DNA of 29,318 nucleotides from an uncultured Oscillospiraceae bacterium (GCA_900754605.1 CAAEDK010000319.1:1-29318); one strand, 5' to 3'. Shown: positions 7,372 through 15,352, numbered from the stretch's first letter. Program-made: numbers and translations. The notes: a model not told the origin generated them from the letters alone.

Positions 7372-7400
7372 ATATTAGCATAGACCCAGCTTTCTGTCAA
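7372..7400 (-). promoter_or_regulatory. Promoter of the tRNA-Ser pair
   Basis: Minus-strand TTGACA (7395-7400) and TAATAT (7372-7377) with a 17-bp spacer, 29 bp upstream of the tRNA-Ser(TGA) 5' end. Confidence 0.85.
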
Positions 7401-7457
7401 GCACTAAACTGTATTCTTTCCAATTTTCTTATTTTCTTCTACAGAGCAAAATCCTTT

Positions 7458-7498
7458 CCACCTGTCCCCACCCTCTCTCAGGGGGTGGGGACAGGTGG
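7458..7498 (-). terminator. Strong hairpin after valS without a U-tract
   Basis: A perfect 16-bp inverted repeat (7458-7473 with 7483-7498) with a 9-nt loop, starting 13 bp after the valS stop. On the minus strand it is followed by AAAGGATTTTGC rather than a T-run, so it may be a weak or Rho-type terminator or an mRNA 3'-end stabiliser. Confidence 0.6.
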
Positions 7499-7511
7499 GC
7501 CGGCATCGGAA

Positions 7512-10154
7512 TCACATTCCGTTCAGCTGCTCTTTCAGCTTGGCTACCAGCTCAGTGAGCTGAACGGAGCGCTCCTGCTCCGCTTTGACCACATGCTCTG
7601 GAGCCTTGTTCACAAAGCCCGGATTGGCCAGCTTGGCATTGAGTTTATCCAATTCGGTGCTATTTTTCTTCAGTTCCTTTTCCAGGCGGGCCTTCTCCTT
7701 CTCCAGGTCCACCAGTTCCGCCAGAGGCATAGACACCTGGGCCACATGGGTCACCACCGTGACCTGACCAGCAGCCTCGGCAGCCTGACCAGCAGGAACG
7801 ATAGTCACTTCACTGGCATAAGCCATCTTCTTCAGGAAGGGTACACCCAGCTGGAACACTGCCGACTCATCGGTGGCCACGGTGAGGTGGGCCTTCTTGG
7901 AGGGAGGCACGTTCATCTCGCTGCGGCGGGTGCGGACGGCGCGGATGGCGTCCATGATGAGTTCCATAGCCTTCGCCTCGGTGGGGAAGTCCAGCTCTGC
8001 CTGATACTCGGGCCAGGTCTGGAGCATCAGGAAGGAACCCTCCTCCACCCCGCCTTCGTGGGGCAGAGCCTGCCAGATCTCCTCTGTGATAAAGGGCATA
8101 AAGGGGTGCAGCAGCTTGAGCATCTGGGTCAGGACATGACACAGTACCTGCTGGGCCCGGACTTTGCTGTCCTCGTCCTCACCCTGGAGGCGGGTCTTGG
8201 TCAGCTCGATATACCAGTCACAGTAGTCATCCCAGATGAAGTCATAGATCTTCTGTGCTGCCACGCCCAGCTCATAGCGCTCCATATTTTCAGTGATTTC
8301 CCGAACGGCAGTATTCAGCTTGGAGAGGATCCACTTGTCCTCCAGCTCCAGCTTCTCCGGCAGGCAGCACTGGTCGATGGTCAGATTCATCATCAGGAAG
8401 CGGCTGGCATTCCAGATCTTGTTCGCAAAGTTGCGCATGGCCTCACAGCGCTCGGTGTAGAAACGCATATCGTTGCCTGGGCTGTTTCCGGTGACCAGGT
8501 TAAAGCGCAGGGCGTCGGCTCCGTACTTGTCAGCGATCTCCAGGGGATCGATGCCGTTGCCCAGGGATTTGCTCATCTTTCGTCCCTTGTCATCCCGGAC
8601 CAGACCGTGGATGAACACGGTGTGGAAGGGCGGCCGCTTGGTCTGCTCACAGGCGGAGAAAATCATCCGGGCCACCCAGAAGAAGATGATGTCATAGCCG
8701 GTGACCAGCACATCAGTGGGATAGAAGTAGTCCAGATCCTCCGTCTTTTCCGGCCAGCCCAAGGTAGAGAAAGGCCACAGGGCGCTGGAGAACCAGGTAT
8801 CCAGCACATCGGGGTCCCGAGTGATGTTCTTCGATCCGCAGTGCTGGCACTGGGTGGGGTCCTCCCGGCTGACGGTCATCTTCCCACAGTCTGCGCAGTA
8901 CCACACAGGGATCTGATGGCCCCACCACAGCTGACGGCTGATGCACCAGTCGTGGACATTCTCCATCCAGTTCAGATAGGTCTTGGAGAAGCGGTCAGGG
9001 ACGAACTTGGTCTCCCCCTGCTCCACCACTCGGATGGCCTCCTCAGCCAGGGGCTTCATCTTAACGAACCACTGGGCGGAGATGATGGGCTCCACGTCGT
9101 TGTGACAGCGGTAGCAGGTGCCCACATTGTGGCTGTACGGCTCGGTCTTGACCAGATAGCCCTGCTCCTCCAGATCCTTTACGATGGCCTGACGGCACTC
9201 ATAGCGGTCCATACCCTCATACTTGCCACCATTGGCGTTGACCACACCGTTATCGTCCAGGACCCGGATGGTCTCCAGGTTGTGGCGCAGGCCCACCTCA
9301 AAGTCGTTGGGGTCGTGGGCAGGGGTCATCTTCACCGCACCGGTGCCGAAGCCCAGTTCCACATACTCGTCGGCTACAATGGGGATCTCCCGGTTCATAA
9401 TGGGCAGGATACAGGTCTTGCCAACCAGGTGCTTAAAGCGCTCATCCTCCGGATTTACCGCCACACCGGTATCGCCCATCATAGTCTCAGGCCGGGTGGT
9501 CGCCACTACCAGGTCGCCGGAACCATCGGTCAGAGGATAGCGGATATACCACAGGTGGCCGGGCTTGTCCTGATACTCCACCTCTGCATCAGAGAGGGCG
9601 GTGACACAGTGGGGACACCAGTTGATGATCCGGCTGCCCTTATAGATAAGTCCCTTCTCATACAGCTCGCAGAAGGTCTCCCGCACGGCCTTGGAGCAGC
9701 CCTCATCCATGGTGAACCGAGCCCGGTCCCAGTCACAGGAGGCGCCCAGCTTCTTCTGCTGCTCCACAATGCGGTTGCCATACTGGCGCTTCCAGTCCCA
9801 CACCCGCTCCAGGAACTTGTCCCGGCCCAGGTCATAGCGGGTCAGGCCCTCCTTCACCCGCAGTTCCTCCTCCACCTTGATCTGGGTGGCGATACCTGCG
9901 TGGTCAGTGCCGGGGACCCACAGGGCGGCATAGCCCTGCATCCGCTTGAAGCGGATAAGGATGTCCTGGAGGGTGGAGTCCATAGCATGGCCCATGTGCA
10001 GCTGTCCCGTCACATTGGGGGGCGGCATCACGATGGTGAAGGGCTTGCGCTTGGGATCCCGGCGGCCCTTGAAGCAGCCGTTCTTCTCCCAGGTCTCATA
10101 GATCCGGGACTCTACCTCCTGGGGCTCATAAACCTTTGGCAGTTCTTTTTTCAT
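7512..10154 (-). CDS. valS: Valyl-tRNA synthetase
   Basis: 880 residues, a class I aminoacyl-tRNA synthetase that charges tRNA-Val with valine and edits mischarged threonine. The N-terminus has [15 protein letters not shown] with the HIGH-type motif H53-M-G-H56. [13 protein letters not shown] follows, and the CP1 editing domain includes [13 protein letters not shown]. Four-cysteine zinc elements are visible ([17 protein letters not shown] and CQHCGSKN). The KMSKS loop ([14 protein letters not shown]) is near residue 525, followed by an anticodon-binding helical domain. The C-terminal coiled coil ([15 protein letters not shown] to the end) is typical of ValRS. Length and order are normal. Expression is probably controlled by the T-box leader upstream, although about 500 bp separate them. 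The stop is followed by a 16-bp hairpin. Confidence 0.98.
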   Translation of the reverse strand: MKKELPKVYEPQEVESRIYETWEKNGCFKGRRDPKRKPFTIVMPPPNVTGQLHMGHAMDSTLQDILIRFKRMQGYAALWVPGTDHAGIATQIKVEEELRVKEGLTRYDLGRDKFLERVWDWKRQYGNRIVEQQKKLGASCDWDRARFTMDEGCSKAVRETFCELYEKGLIYKGSRIINWCPHCVTALSDAEVEYQDKPGHLWYIRYPLTDGSGDLVVATTRPETMMGDTGVAVNPEDERFKHLVGKTCILPIMNREIPIVADEYVELGFGTGAVKMTPAHDPNDFEVGLRHNLETIRVLDDNGVVNANGGKYEGMDRYECRQAIVKDLEEQGYLVKTEPYSHNVGTCYRCHNDVEPIISAQWFVKMKPLAEEAIRVVEQGETKFVPDRFSKTYLNWMENVHDWCISRQLWWGHQIPVWYCADCGKMTVSREDPTQCQHCGSKNITRDPDVLDTWFSSALWPFSTLGWPEKTEDLDYFYPTDVLVTGYDIIFFWVARMIFSACEQTKRPPFHTVFIHGLVRDDKGRKMSKSLGNGIDPLEIADKYGADALRFNLVTGNSPGNDMRFYTERCEAMRNFANKIWNASRFLMMNLTIDQCCLPEKLELEDKWILSKLNTAVREITENMERYELGVAAQKIYDFIWDDYCDWYIELTKTRLQGEDEDSKVRAQQVLCHVLTQMLKLLHPFMPFITEEIWQALPHEGGVEEGSFLMLQTWPEYQAELDFPTEAKAMELIMDAIRAVRTRRSEMNVPPSKKAHLTVATDESAVFQLGVPFLKKMAYASEVTIVPAGQAAEAAGQVTVVTHVAQVSMPLAELVDLEKEKARLEKELKKNSTELDKLNAKLANPGFVNKAPEHVVKAEQERSVQLTELVAKLKEQLNGM

Positions 10155-10295
10155 TCGTTTTCACGTCCTGTTCTCAAATTATCGTCTGACCTTGGGAGCC
10201 ACGCCCCCTCTGGCCATTGGTATTTCCTCAGACCTGCTTGGCCTTGCAATCGTCTTACGCTCCAGAAAAAACGGAAGGTATCTGGCGCACTGGAG

Positions 10296-10433
10296 CTAGT
10301 GGTCACAAAACAGGCGGACTTCGTCTTCACCGCTGCGGATGGTACAGTCCTCCTCATCATCAAATATGGCCTGGTGCATCTGTTCCCCCTTCAGTACCAG
10401 TCGGATCACGATCCTGGCGCGAATATGGTTCAA
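10296..10433 (-). CDS. Short candidate ORF upstream of valS (27-45 codons)
   Basis: A frame with protein-like composition and genome-typical codon use runs from a possible TTG (10431-10433) to TAG (10296-10298). The better start is ATG at 10377-10379, preceded by AAGGGGGAACAG, giving a 27-residue acidic peptide that begins MHQAIFDDEEDC. The upstream part reads like a beta strand (RARIVIRLVLKGEQ). I do not recognise it. It may be a real small protein, or the 3' remnant of a gene lost between the T-box and valS. Confidence 0.3.
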   Translation of the reverse strand: MNHIRARIVIRLVLKGEQMHQAIFDDEEDCTIRSGEDEVRLFCDH

Positions 10434-10597
10434 AAATAGAACCCACAACAGACGCCATCATTCCGGCTGAGTCCCCGCCCAAGGAGGAAAACCTAAGCTG
10501 TGCAGCCGCGCGGAGCAAAACAAGCCCCAGCTCCCGCCCAATATTTGGAGGCTTAGACTGTTCCACCGATGGAGCGCCCGGATGGATGCCCAATTTA

Positions 10598-10645
10598 TCA
10601 CCAGAATGGTCCGCTATTGCAGCATGTCTCATTGATAAATTCCAC
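10598..10645 (-). CDS. Possible 15-codon ORF just after the T-box terminator
   Basis: A GTG (10643-10645) sits 5 nt after a perfect GGAGG (10651-10655), which itself begins 4 nt after the U-tract of the T-box terminator. The frame encodes VEFINETCCNSGPFW and stops at TGA (10598-10600). Its position is exactly where the first regulated gene would start. It could be a leader peptide or the surviving start of a broken gene. Confidence 0.3.
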   Translation of the reverse strand: MEFINETCCNSGPFW

Positions 10646-10659
10646 GTACACCTCCAAAC

Positions 10660-10694
10660 AAAAAAAACGCCCTGAGCCAAAAAGGCTCAGGGCG
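10660..10694 (-). terminator. T-box terminator hairpin
   Basis: Minus strand: an 11-bp perfect stem CGCCCTGAGCC/GGCTCAGGGCG (10668-10678 with 10684-10694), a T5 loop, then eight T. Its 5' arm CGCCCT overlaps the strand that pairs with AGG...GCG of the T-box antiterminator, so the two structures exclude each other. Confidence 0.93.
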
Positions 10695-10898
10695 AACAAG
10701 ATCTTGTCCGCGGTACCACCTGATTTTCCCAAAAGGGGACACTCACAGCCCGGTAACGGGGGAACCGCCATCCCTTACTGGATTTCAGGGACAGAGCTTG
10801 GAAGCCACCTTCCCCCATCCGGCGGGGAGACTTGCACCATCCGTCTCCTCTCTCTGCCGCCTGCAGTGGGGTACTCCTCTTCCGCAACGCTTTTACAA
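10660..10898 (-). promoter_or_regulatory. T-box riboswitch leader, valine-type specifier
   Basis: A minus-strand leader with the T-box core AGGTGGTACCGCG at 10709-10721, whose TGGNACC pairs with the NCCA end of uncharged tRNA, followed by a competing terminator. Stem I is recognisable: basal helix GGAAG/CTTCC, AGGAGTA on the 5' side of the specifier loop, the AGAGAGG and GGTGCAAG distal elements, then GGGG-GAAGGTGG-CTTCC on the 3' side. The in-register triplet before the last purine of that loop is GTG (10806-10808), a valine codon, which fits valS downstream. The specifier assignment is my manual folding; the T-box itself is certain. Confidence 0.9.
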
Positions 10899-10904
10899 GA
10901 TCTC

Positions 10905-10933
10905 ATTATATGGGATTCCCAAAGAGTTGTCAA
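10905..10933 (-). promoter_or_regulatory. Consensus promoter of the T-box/valS transcript
   Basis: Minus-strand TTGACA (10928-10933) and TATAAT (10905-10910) with a 17-bp spacer: a perfect consensus promoter, starting 32 bp after the rsfS stop. Confidence 0.92.
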
Positions 10934-10965
10934 GGGATTTGGTTGGCAAGCGGCATGTTAGTCGC

Positions 10966-11325
10966 TCAATCTTCCTTCAATACATCCGCCAAAGGAATTT
11001 CCTCCGCATCACCCCAGAGGCGCTCTAAATCATAGAACTTCCGGGCCTCATCCATAAAGATATGAACGACCACAGAGGAAAAATCCATCAGCAGCCATGT
11101 GCCACCCCGGTGTCCCTCGATGTGGTGGACCCGCTCTCCCTGCTTCTCCATGGTCTCCTCACAGGCGTCGGACATAGCCTTGATCTGTGTGGTAGAGGTA
11201 GCAGTGCAGATCACAAAGTAGTCTGCCAGTGTGGTCAGCCCCTCCGTTTTCAGGACCTTGATCTCTTCTCCTTTTTTCCCATCTAGGGCCTTTGCCAGCA
11301 AAATCGCGCTTTCATAAGAAGTCAC
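10966..11325 (-). CDS. rsfS: Ribosomal silencing factor RsfS (Iojap family)
   Basis: 119 residues from a GTG start (11323-11325) behind AAAGGAGAA. RsfS binds ribosomal protein uL14 on the 50S subunit and blocks subunit joining under nutrient limitation. Family hallmarks are LKTEGLTTLADYFVICTATSTTQIKAMSD (about 25-53), the HIEGHRGGTWLLMDF segment (about 68-82), then VVVHIFMDEARKFYDLERLWGDA. It is the last gene of the long leftward operon, next to the LCP gene and nadD-yqeK; the nadD-yqeK-rsfS order is standard in Firmicutes. No clear terminator separates it from the valS promoter. Confidence 0.96.
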   Translation of the reverse strand: MTSYESAILLAKALDGKKGEEIKVLKTEGLTTLADYFVICTATSTTQIKAMSDACEETMEKQGERVHHIEGHRGGTWLLMDFSSVVVHIFMDEARKFYDLERLWGDAEEIPLADVLKED

Positions 11326-11416
11326 AGGCGCTTCTCCTTTCTATCATGCCGCTCCGCCCTGGAAAGGGCAGTGCGTACTCTCTTGAGGTTCTGTCTCATC
11401 TCAGAATCAATGCAGC

Positions 11417-13045
11417 TCACGCCGCAGGTTCCACTCCCGTGGGGTTGAGCCAGTCAGGCAGTTCGGACACGGTCATTCCCTCGCTGCCCTCGGCACCGCC
11501 AATGTCAGGGCCGCCCTCTGCTGGAGGCTCCGGCTGCTGCCCCGTCTCGCCGCTCCCAGCGTTCTGAGAACCGCCTGGGTCCGGCAGGGCACTGTCTCCT
11601 CCGCTCTCAGATGGGGGAATCGGCTGATTTTCTGGAGGGATCTGCCCACCTTGGGATCCATCGGGAGGCTGCACTTGGGAGCCATCTGGCGGCAGGACTC
11701 CAGAACCATCCGGCGGGATGACCTGGGACCCATCCGGCGGCAGCTCCTGAGAACCATCCGGATCCGGAAGTTCCTCTTGCGGATCGTCCGGAATCTCTGC
11801 GGTCTGTCCGCCACTTGCGGAGGATCCGCTGCCTCTGGGCCGGGACAGTGTCTCATCCAACAAAGTGCCGCCGGTCACAGAGTAGCTGCCGTCGCTGTTT
11901 CGGACCAGGACCTGCAGATCACTGGCCTGGATCTGATCCACGTAGGGATTAAATCCGTTATTCAGGACATCCAATAACTCGTCCACCACAGGCAGCACCA
12001 TAGACACCTTAGGATAACTGGCATTCTGGTTGGGCATAGTGACAAACTGGATATCTTCCTCTGCGTCCATTCCTACTGCCAGCTGCGCAAAGGCCAGCAG
12101 ATTGCCCAGCGACAAGTCGGTGTTTACATTCTCCATAAAGATCTCTGCCAAACTGGTGACCTTCAGAAGGATTTCCGGCTTTAGACACTCCGCAGCTACT
12201 GCCTTCAGGAAGGCTTGCTGCGTCTGAACCCGACCCAGATCTCCATTGGGGTACTGCACAGAATAGTCGTTATTGTGCCGCCAGCGGATCAGGCCCATAG
12301 CCTGCTCTCCGTTCAGTTCCTGATAGCCCTTCTTCAAGTGGATGTGAAGATCCTGCCCTGGAGTCGGGTCGTCATAGTCCATATCGAACGGCACCTCAAA
12401 GTGGACACCGCCAATGGCCTCCACCAGTCGGCCCACCGCCTCCCACTGAACGACCACATAGAAGTCAGGGACAACACCAGTCAATTTTCCTACTTCTTTT
12501 TTCAGGGCCGTGATTCCATTGACTAGTTGGGTATCTGGATCTCTGCCCTTGTTAAAGTTATACACTGCGTTCAGACGATGCCCGCTGCCCTTGCGGCTGG
12601 TATTGATCATCGTGTCCCGGGGCAGGCTCATGCCGTGCACCGTCTTTGCCTTGCTGTCAAATGTGATCAGCAGCATGGTGTCTGTATTGCCGCCCCCGGC
12701 AGTATCCTGCCCAACCAGAAGGAAGGTGTACACTCCAGGCCGCCGACCGCTTTTTGCTACATCAGGCAACTCAGCCCCGTCAAAGTTCGGCGTTCCGTCC
12801 CCCTGAGTGATGCCAGCCCCTCCGGATGGGTCTGGGATTTCCGGCAGCTTCATCCACATCTTCAGACCCAGCCACACTCCGATCACCAGGATAGAAAGGA
12901 CCACCAGTGTCTGAAGCAGTCTGTAGCGAAGCTTCTGCCCACGGTCAAGCCCTGCCACCCATTCCCGATGCTGCTGCCACCAGCCAGCTGGTCCAGAAGA
13001 TCGCCGGCGCTGTCTGCTGGGTTTTGTCTCTCTTTTTCCGCTCAT
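11417..13045 (-). CDS. LytR-CpsA-Psr (LCP) family wall ligase with repeat tail
   Basis: 542 residues. LCP enzymes move undecaprenyl-linked glycopolymers (such as teichoic acids or capsule) onto peptidoglycan outside the cell. A basic, glutamine-rich cytoplasmic N-terminus leads into one transmembrane helix (LLQTLVVLSILVIGVWLGL, about 43-61). The LCP domain starts near residue 104 (VYTFLLVGQD) with the conserved TDTMLLITFD, the catalytic-type MSLPRDT, LNAVYNF, and the Arg-rich IRWRHNND...GDLGRVQTQQ. The tail after about residue 415 is Pro/Asp/Gly/Ser-rich with an 8-residue repeat (PPDGSQVx) and presumably spans the wall. The ATG at 13045 follows GGAGG at 11 nt. It is inserted between nadD-yqeK and rsfS. 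Confidence 0.93.
   Translation of the reverse strand: MSGKRETKPSRQRRRSSGPAGWWQQHREWVAGLDRGQKLRYRLLQTLVVLSILVIGVWLGLKMWMKLPEIPDPSGGAGITQGDGTPNFDGAELPDVAKSGRRPGVYTFLLVGQDTAGGGNTDTMLLITFDSKAKTVHGMSLPRDTMINTSRKGSGHRLNAVYNFNKGRDPDTQLVNGITALKKEVGKLTGVVPDFYVVVQWEAVGRLVEAIGGVHFEVPFDMDYDDPTPGQDLHIHLKKGYQELNGEQAMGLIRWRHNNDYSVQYPNGDLGRVQTQQAFLKAVAAECLKPEILLKVTSLAEIFMENVNTDLSLGNLLAFAQLAVGMDAEEDIQFVTMPNQNASYPKVSMVLPVVDELLDVLNNGFNPYVDQIQASDLQVLVRNSDGSYSVTGGTLLDETLSRPRGSGSSASGGQTAEIPDDPQEELPDPDGSQELPPDGSQVIPPDGSGVLPPDGSQVQPPDGSQGGQIPPENQPIPPSESGGDSALPDPGGSQNAGSGETGQQPEPPAEGGPDIGGAEGSEGMTVSELPDWLNPTGVEPAA
11654..11766 (-). repeat. 24-bp in-frame minisatellite in the LCP gene
   Basis: About 4.5 tandem imperfect 24-bp units, each encoding an octapeptide of the form PPDGSQVx (residues about 427-464). 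Unit boundaries show as CCATCNGGNGG on the plus strand every 24 bp. Such arrays change length by slippage without breaking the frame. Confidence 0.85.
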
Positions 13046-13051
13046 CTTGTC

Positions 13052-14263
13052 TTATTCCTCCAGCTTTACGCCCCGGTCAAGCAGCCATTGTCTGGCCAGA
13101 ATGGTATTGATATGAACCGGAACCCCCCGTTCTTCCATCTCTTGAATGGTAGACTCCACCCCGAGGAGCATAGCCTGATCCAAATCAGTATAAGCCAATC
13201 TCCGCAAACGCTCCACACCTTCAAAATCCCGGTTTGGCTCTATGTAGTCCGCTATATACAGGATCTTATCCAGCAGCGTCATATCCGCCTTGCCTGTGGT
13301 ATGCCAGAAGATGGCCTCGTATACCTCATCAGGTTCCCCAAAAACATACCGGGCCATACATGCTCCAGTCTTGGAATGGAGCAGCTTGACCGCCTTCTGT
13401 TCTAAAGCATCTAATTCAATACCATATTTCGCGCACAAATGCAACTGGGATGTCAGCTCCAGGTATTTGGTACAATCGTGCAAAATCCCCGCATGGCGGG
13501 CCAATTCTGGGTCCGCACCCCAGAATTTAGCCAATTTGACCGCCTCTTCCTCCACTCCAATCACATGGGCCACCCGCTTATGGCGGATCATAGAATAGGA
13601 GCAGGCCCGCAGCTCTGGCAGTTCCAGACGCTTCAGACATGGATAGGTACCATACAGGCGGTTCATCAGAATATAGCCATACACGGATGGCAGCAGATAT
13701 TCACCTCCCCGCTCCCGAACTAAAAGTTCCCGCAGCTGGGTAGATGAGATGTCCACCAGGCCAGGCAGGGTGATTGTTGCGATCCTTGCATCCGGATAAG
13801 TCTTGCTTAAAAACTCCCTTTGAGGCGCAAAAACCGCTTCTCCGTCCTGCTCCGATCTCCCAAAAGCACAGATCCCGGCCAGGCGGAGGATCGTCCCTGG
13901 CTCATGCCACAAATGCAGGGTAAGGAACATATCCGTCCCCATCAGCAGCCACAGTTCTGCCTCCGGATACTGCCGGTGGATGGCCTCCAGCGTGTCGGAG
14001 GTATAACTTTTCCCCTCCCGCTCCAGTTCCAGGGTAGACACCTCCACCGCGCCGGGCCGCTCCATGGCGTCCGCCATCCGCTCCACCATGGCCAGCCGGT
14101 GCTCCTGGGCGGGGCTGTTTTCCGGCAGCACCTTGTGGGGCGGCACCGCCGCAGGCATCAAAATCAGCTTGTCCAGCTTCAGTGCATCCAGCGCCGTCCG
14201 GGCCGCCGCCAGATGCCCCAGATGGGGTGGGTTAAAGGTCCCGCCGTAGATCCCGATCTTCAT
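13052..14263 (-). CDS. nadD-yqeK: NadD-YqeK fusion: nicotinate-nucleotide adenylyltransferase plus HD phosphohydrolase
   Basis: 403 residues in one uninterrupted frame that covers two normally separate genes. Residues 1-205 are NadD, which makes deamido-NAD from nicotinate mononucleotide and ATP: GGTFNPPHLGHL with the HxGH-type motif ending at H17, and ISSTQLREL (about 172-180). Residues about 215-403 are YqeK, an HD-domain Ap4A/dinucleoside polyphosphate hydrolase: H228, H233, the HD pair H262-D263 in GILHDCTK, H296, HTTGKADMTLLDKILYIADYIEPNR (about 321-345). An AGGAGAGGTG site precedes the ATG. All catalytic motifs of both halves look intact. The gene lies 6 bp before the LCP start and after the paralogue pair. 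Confidence 0.94.
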   Translation of the reverse strand: MKIGIYGGTFNPPHLGHLAAARTALDALKLDKLILMPAAVPPHKVLPENSPAQEHRLAMVERMADAMERPGAVEVSTLELEREGKSYTSDTLEAIHRQYPEAELWLLMGTDMFLTLHLWHEPGTILRLAGICAFGRSEQDGEAVFAPQREFLSKTYPDARIATITLPGLVDISSTQLRELLVRERGGEYLLPSVYGYILMNRLYGTYPCLKRLELPELRACSYSMIRHKRVAHVIGVEEEAVKLAKFWGADPELARHAGILHDCTKYLELTSQLHLCAKYGIELDALEQKAVKLLHSKTGACMARYVFGEPDEVYEAIFWHTTGKADMTLLDKILYIADYIEPNRDFEGVERLRRLAYTDLDQAMLLGVESTIQEMEERGVPVHINTILARQWLLDRGVKLEE

Positions 14264-14326
14264 ACAGCCGTCACCTCTCCTGTCATGTTTATTTTCTCTC
14301 CTCCTCCGAACGGAGAAGGAGCATAC

Positions 14327-14734
14327 TCAAAGTTCCGGCAGCAGGGGCTGGAGCTCCTGCCACAGCTGACCGCCTTCCAGGATACGCCAGGCAATTTTTT
14401 GGGAATTGTCCACAGCAAAACCACCTCTGCTCCCCAGTATCACGATCCAATGCTCTCCCCCGCCGGAAAATTTGATGTCCAGCGGATATTCCTCATTGCT
14501 GTGAGGACCAGGCCGCCACTGGGGGCAGCATTCCGCTTCACCCAACAACTCCATCACCGCCGGAAGATCCACTTGTTCTGTCAGGTCCATCTCAACACCA
14601 GTCTTGGCATCAAATATCTGAACCTTCACTAGCGGCAGGTCTCTCACCAGCGGTCGGGGGAGATACCACCAGGCCAGGAATCCGCCCACCGCCAGTACTG
14701 CTGCGATCCAAATGGCAGCCATGCATTTTTTCAT
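14327..14734 (-). CDS. Membrane-anchored paralogue 2, unknown function
   Basis: 135 residues from the ATG at 14732-14734, preceded by AAGGAGAACTCC. The N-terminus MKKCMAAIWIAAVLAVGGFLAWWYLPRPL is one transmembrane helix ending in a WYxPRPL motif, so the rest is probably outside the membrane. The C-terminal block (EYPLDIKF, WIVILGSRGGFAVDN, WRILEGGQ, LWQELQPLLPEL) closely matches the gene immediately upstream (14796-15212), including at DNA level over the last 60 or so bases, so the two arose by tandem duplication. I do not recognise the family. Strands alternating with Gly turns suggest a small beta domain. It is probably cotranscribed with nadD-yqeK. Confidence 0.82.
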   Translation of the reverse strand: MKKCMAAIWIAAVLAVGGFLAWWYLPRPLVRDLPLVKVQIFDAKTGVEMDLTEQVDLPAVMELLGEAECCPQWRPGPHSNEEYPLDIKFSGGGEHWIVILGSRGGFAVDNSQKIAWRILEGGQLWQELQPLLPEL

Positions 14735-14795
14735 GGAGTTCTCCTTCATTCGCCGCCTGCCCGTTTCAGCAGTCGGCGCGCAGGCCGTCAGCACC

Positions 14796-15212
14796 TCAGA
14801 GTTCCGGCAGCAGGGCGCTCAGCTCCTGCCACAGCTTGTCGCCGTCAATGATGCGCCAATCATTTGTCCCGTCGCTGGCGAAAGCCCCCCGGGGGCCGAC
14901 TATGATATTCCACAGCTCGCCGTCCTCCCGCAGTTTGAGATCCAGGGGAAACTCTTTCGCCTGAAATCCGCCCTGGCGGAACATCGGCGTACAGGAATAC
15001 CCCTCCAGCACCGACTGAACGGCCCCTCGATCCAGCTTGTCTGTGATGTCCTGACAGCCTGTGAGGTCGAATGCCAGCTCCGCCTTAAAGCGCTCATCTG
15101 GTCTCCCCTCCCCCATCAAGGGCCGGGGAACGTACCAGTAGGCGAAGAAGGCTCCCACAGCGATCAGCAGCAGGATCGCAACGGCGATGGTCAGCTTCTT
15201 TTCCTTTGACAT
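14796..15212 (-). CDS. Membrane-anchored paralogue 1, unknown function
   Basis: 138 residues with AAAGGAGGGCCCC before the ATG at 15212. One transmembrane helix (LTIAVAILLLIAVGAFFAYWY, about 7-27) ends in WYVPRPL, followed by a soluble region with a cysteine pair (LTGCQDITD; GYSCTP). The C-terminal block EFPLDLKL, LWNIIVGPRGAFASD, DWRIIDGDK and LWQELSALLPEL is shared with the downstream paralogue, which has retained the same block ends. No known family is recognised. It lies downstream of a 244-bp gap filled with REP-like palindromes that separates it from yhbY. Confidence 0.82.
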   Translation of the reverse strand: MSKEKKLTIAVAILLLIAVGAFFAYWYVPRPLMGEGRPDERFKAELAFDLTGCQDITDKLDRGAVQSVLEGYSCTPMFRQGGFQAKEFPLDLKLREDGELWNIIVGPRGAFASDGTNDWRIIDGDKLWQELSALLPEL

Positions 15213-15229
15213 GGGGCCCTCCTTTTATG

Positions 15230-15256
15230 GCGGGGCAGCACAGAGGCCGCCCCTAC
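15230..15256 (-). repeat. REP-like palindrome A
   Basis: Minus strand: GTAGGGGCGGC, a 6-nt loop, then GCTGCCCCGCC. The stem pairs over 8 bp with one G-T. It has the same head (GTAGGG) as elements B to E and lies 17 bp upstream of the paralogue 1 start. Confidence 0.6.
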
Positions 15257-15308
15257 AAAACGGTGCGCCGAGTCGTCGCGCCCTTTGACACTGGATTTTC
15301 TCCCTCAT

Positions 15309-15336
15309 GGGCGGCCGGGGCAAGCCCCGGCCCTAC
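15309..15336 (-). repeat. REP-like palindrome B
   Basis: Minus strand: GTAGG then GGCCGGGGC-TT-GCCCCGGCC, a perfect 9-bp stem with a 2-nt loop. It closely resembles the two elements inside the RAYT gene (19208-19234, 19371-19395). Confidence 0.8.
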
Positions 15337-15352
15337 GTGCAATACGTATTTC

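Larger units (their letters stand above)
10155..10659 (-). other. 505-bp spacer between T-box terminator and valS
   Basis: No recognisable full-length gene on either strand. On the minus strand it holds two short frames with plausible ribosome binding sites (10598-10645 and 10296-10379, listed separately) and otherwise unremarkable sequence. T-box leaders normally sit directly before the regulated gene, so this spacer may be a decayed gene that was once first in the transcript. Confidence 0.5.

Noticed and set aside
7197..10439. A 1080-codon open frame on the plus strand opposite valS
   Set aside because: It runs through two tRNA genes and mirrors the antisense of valS. The composition is rich in His, Leu, Gly and Gln, as expected for a GC-rich antisense shadow, and no domain or ribosome binding site is visible.
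11654..11766. CRISPR-like repeat array
   Set aside because: The 24-bp units are contiguous with no spacers and are translated in frame within the LCP gene.
13600..13640. Frameshift or missed stop separating nadD and yqeK
   Set aside because: The frame is continuous and both domains keep sensible sequence right up to the junction (about residues 200-220), with no ribosome binding site or start codon there for a separate yqeK.
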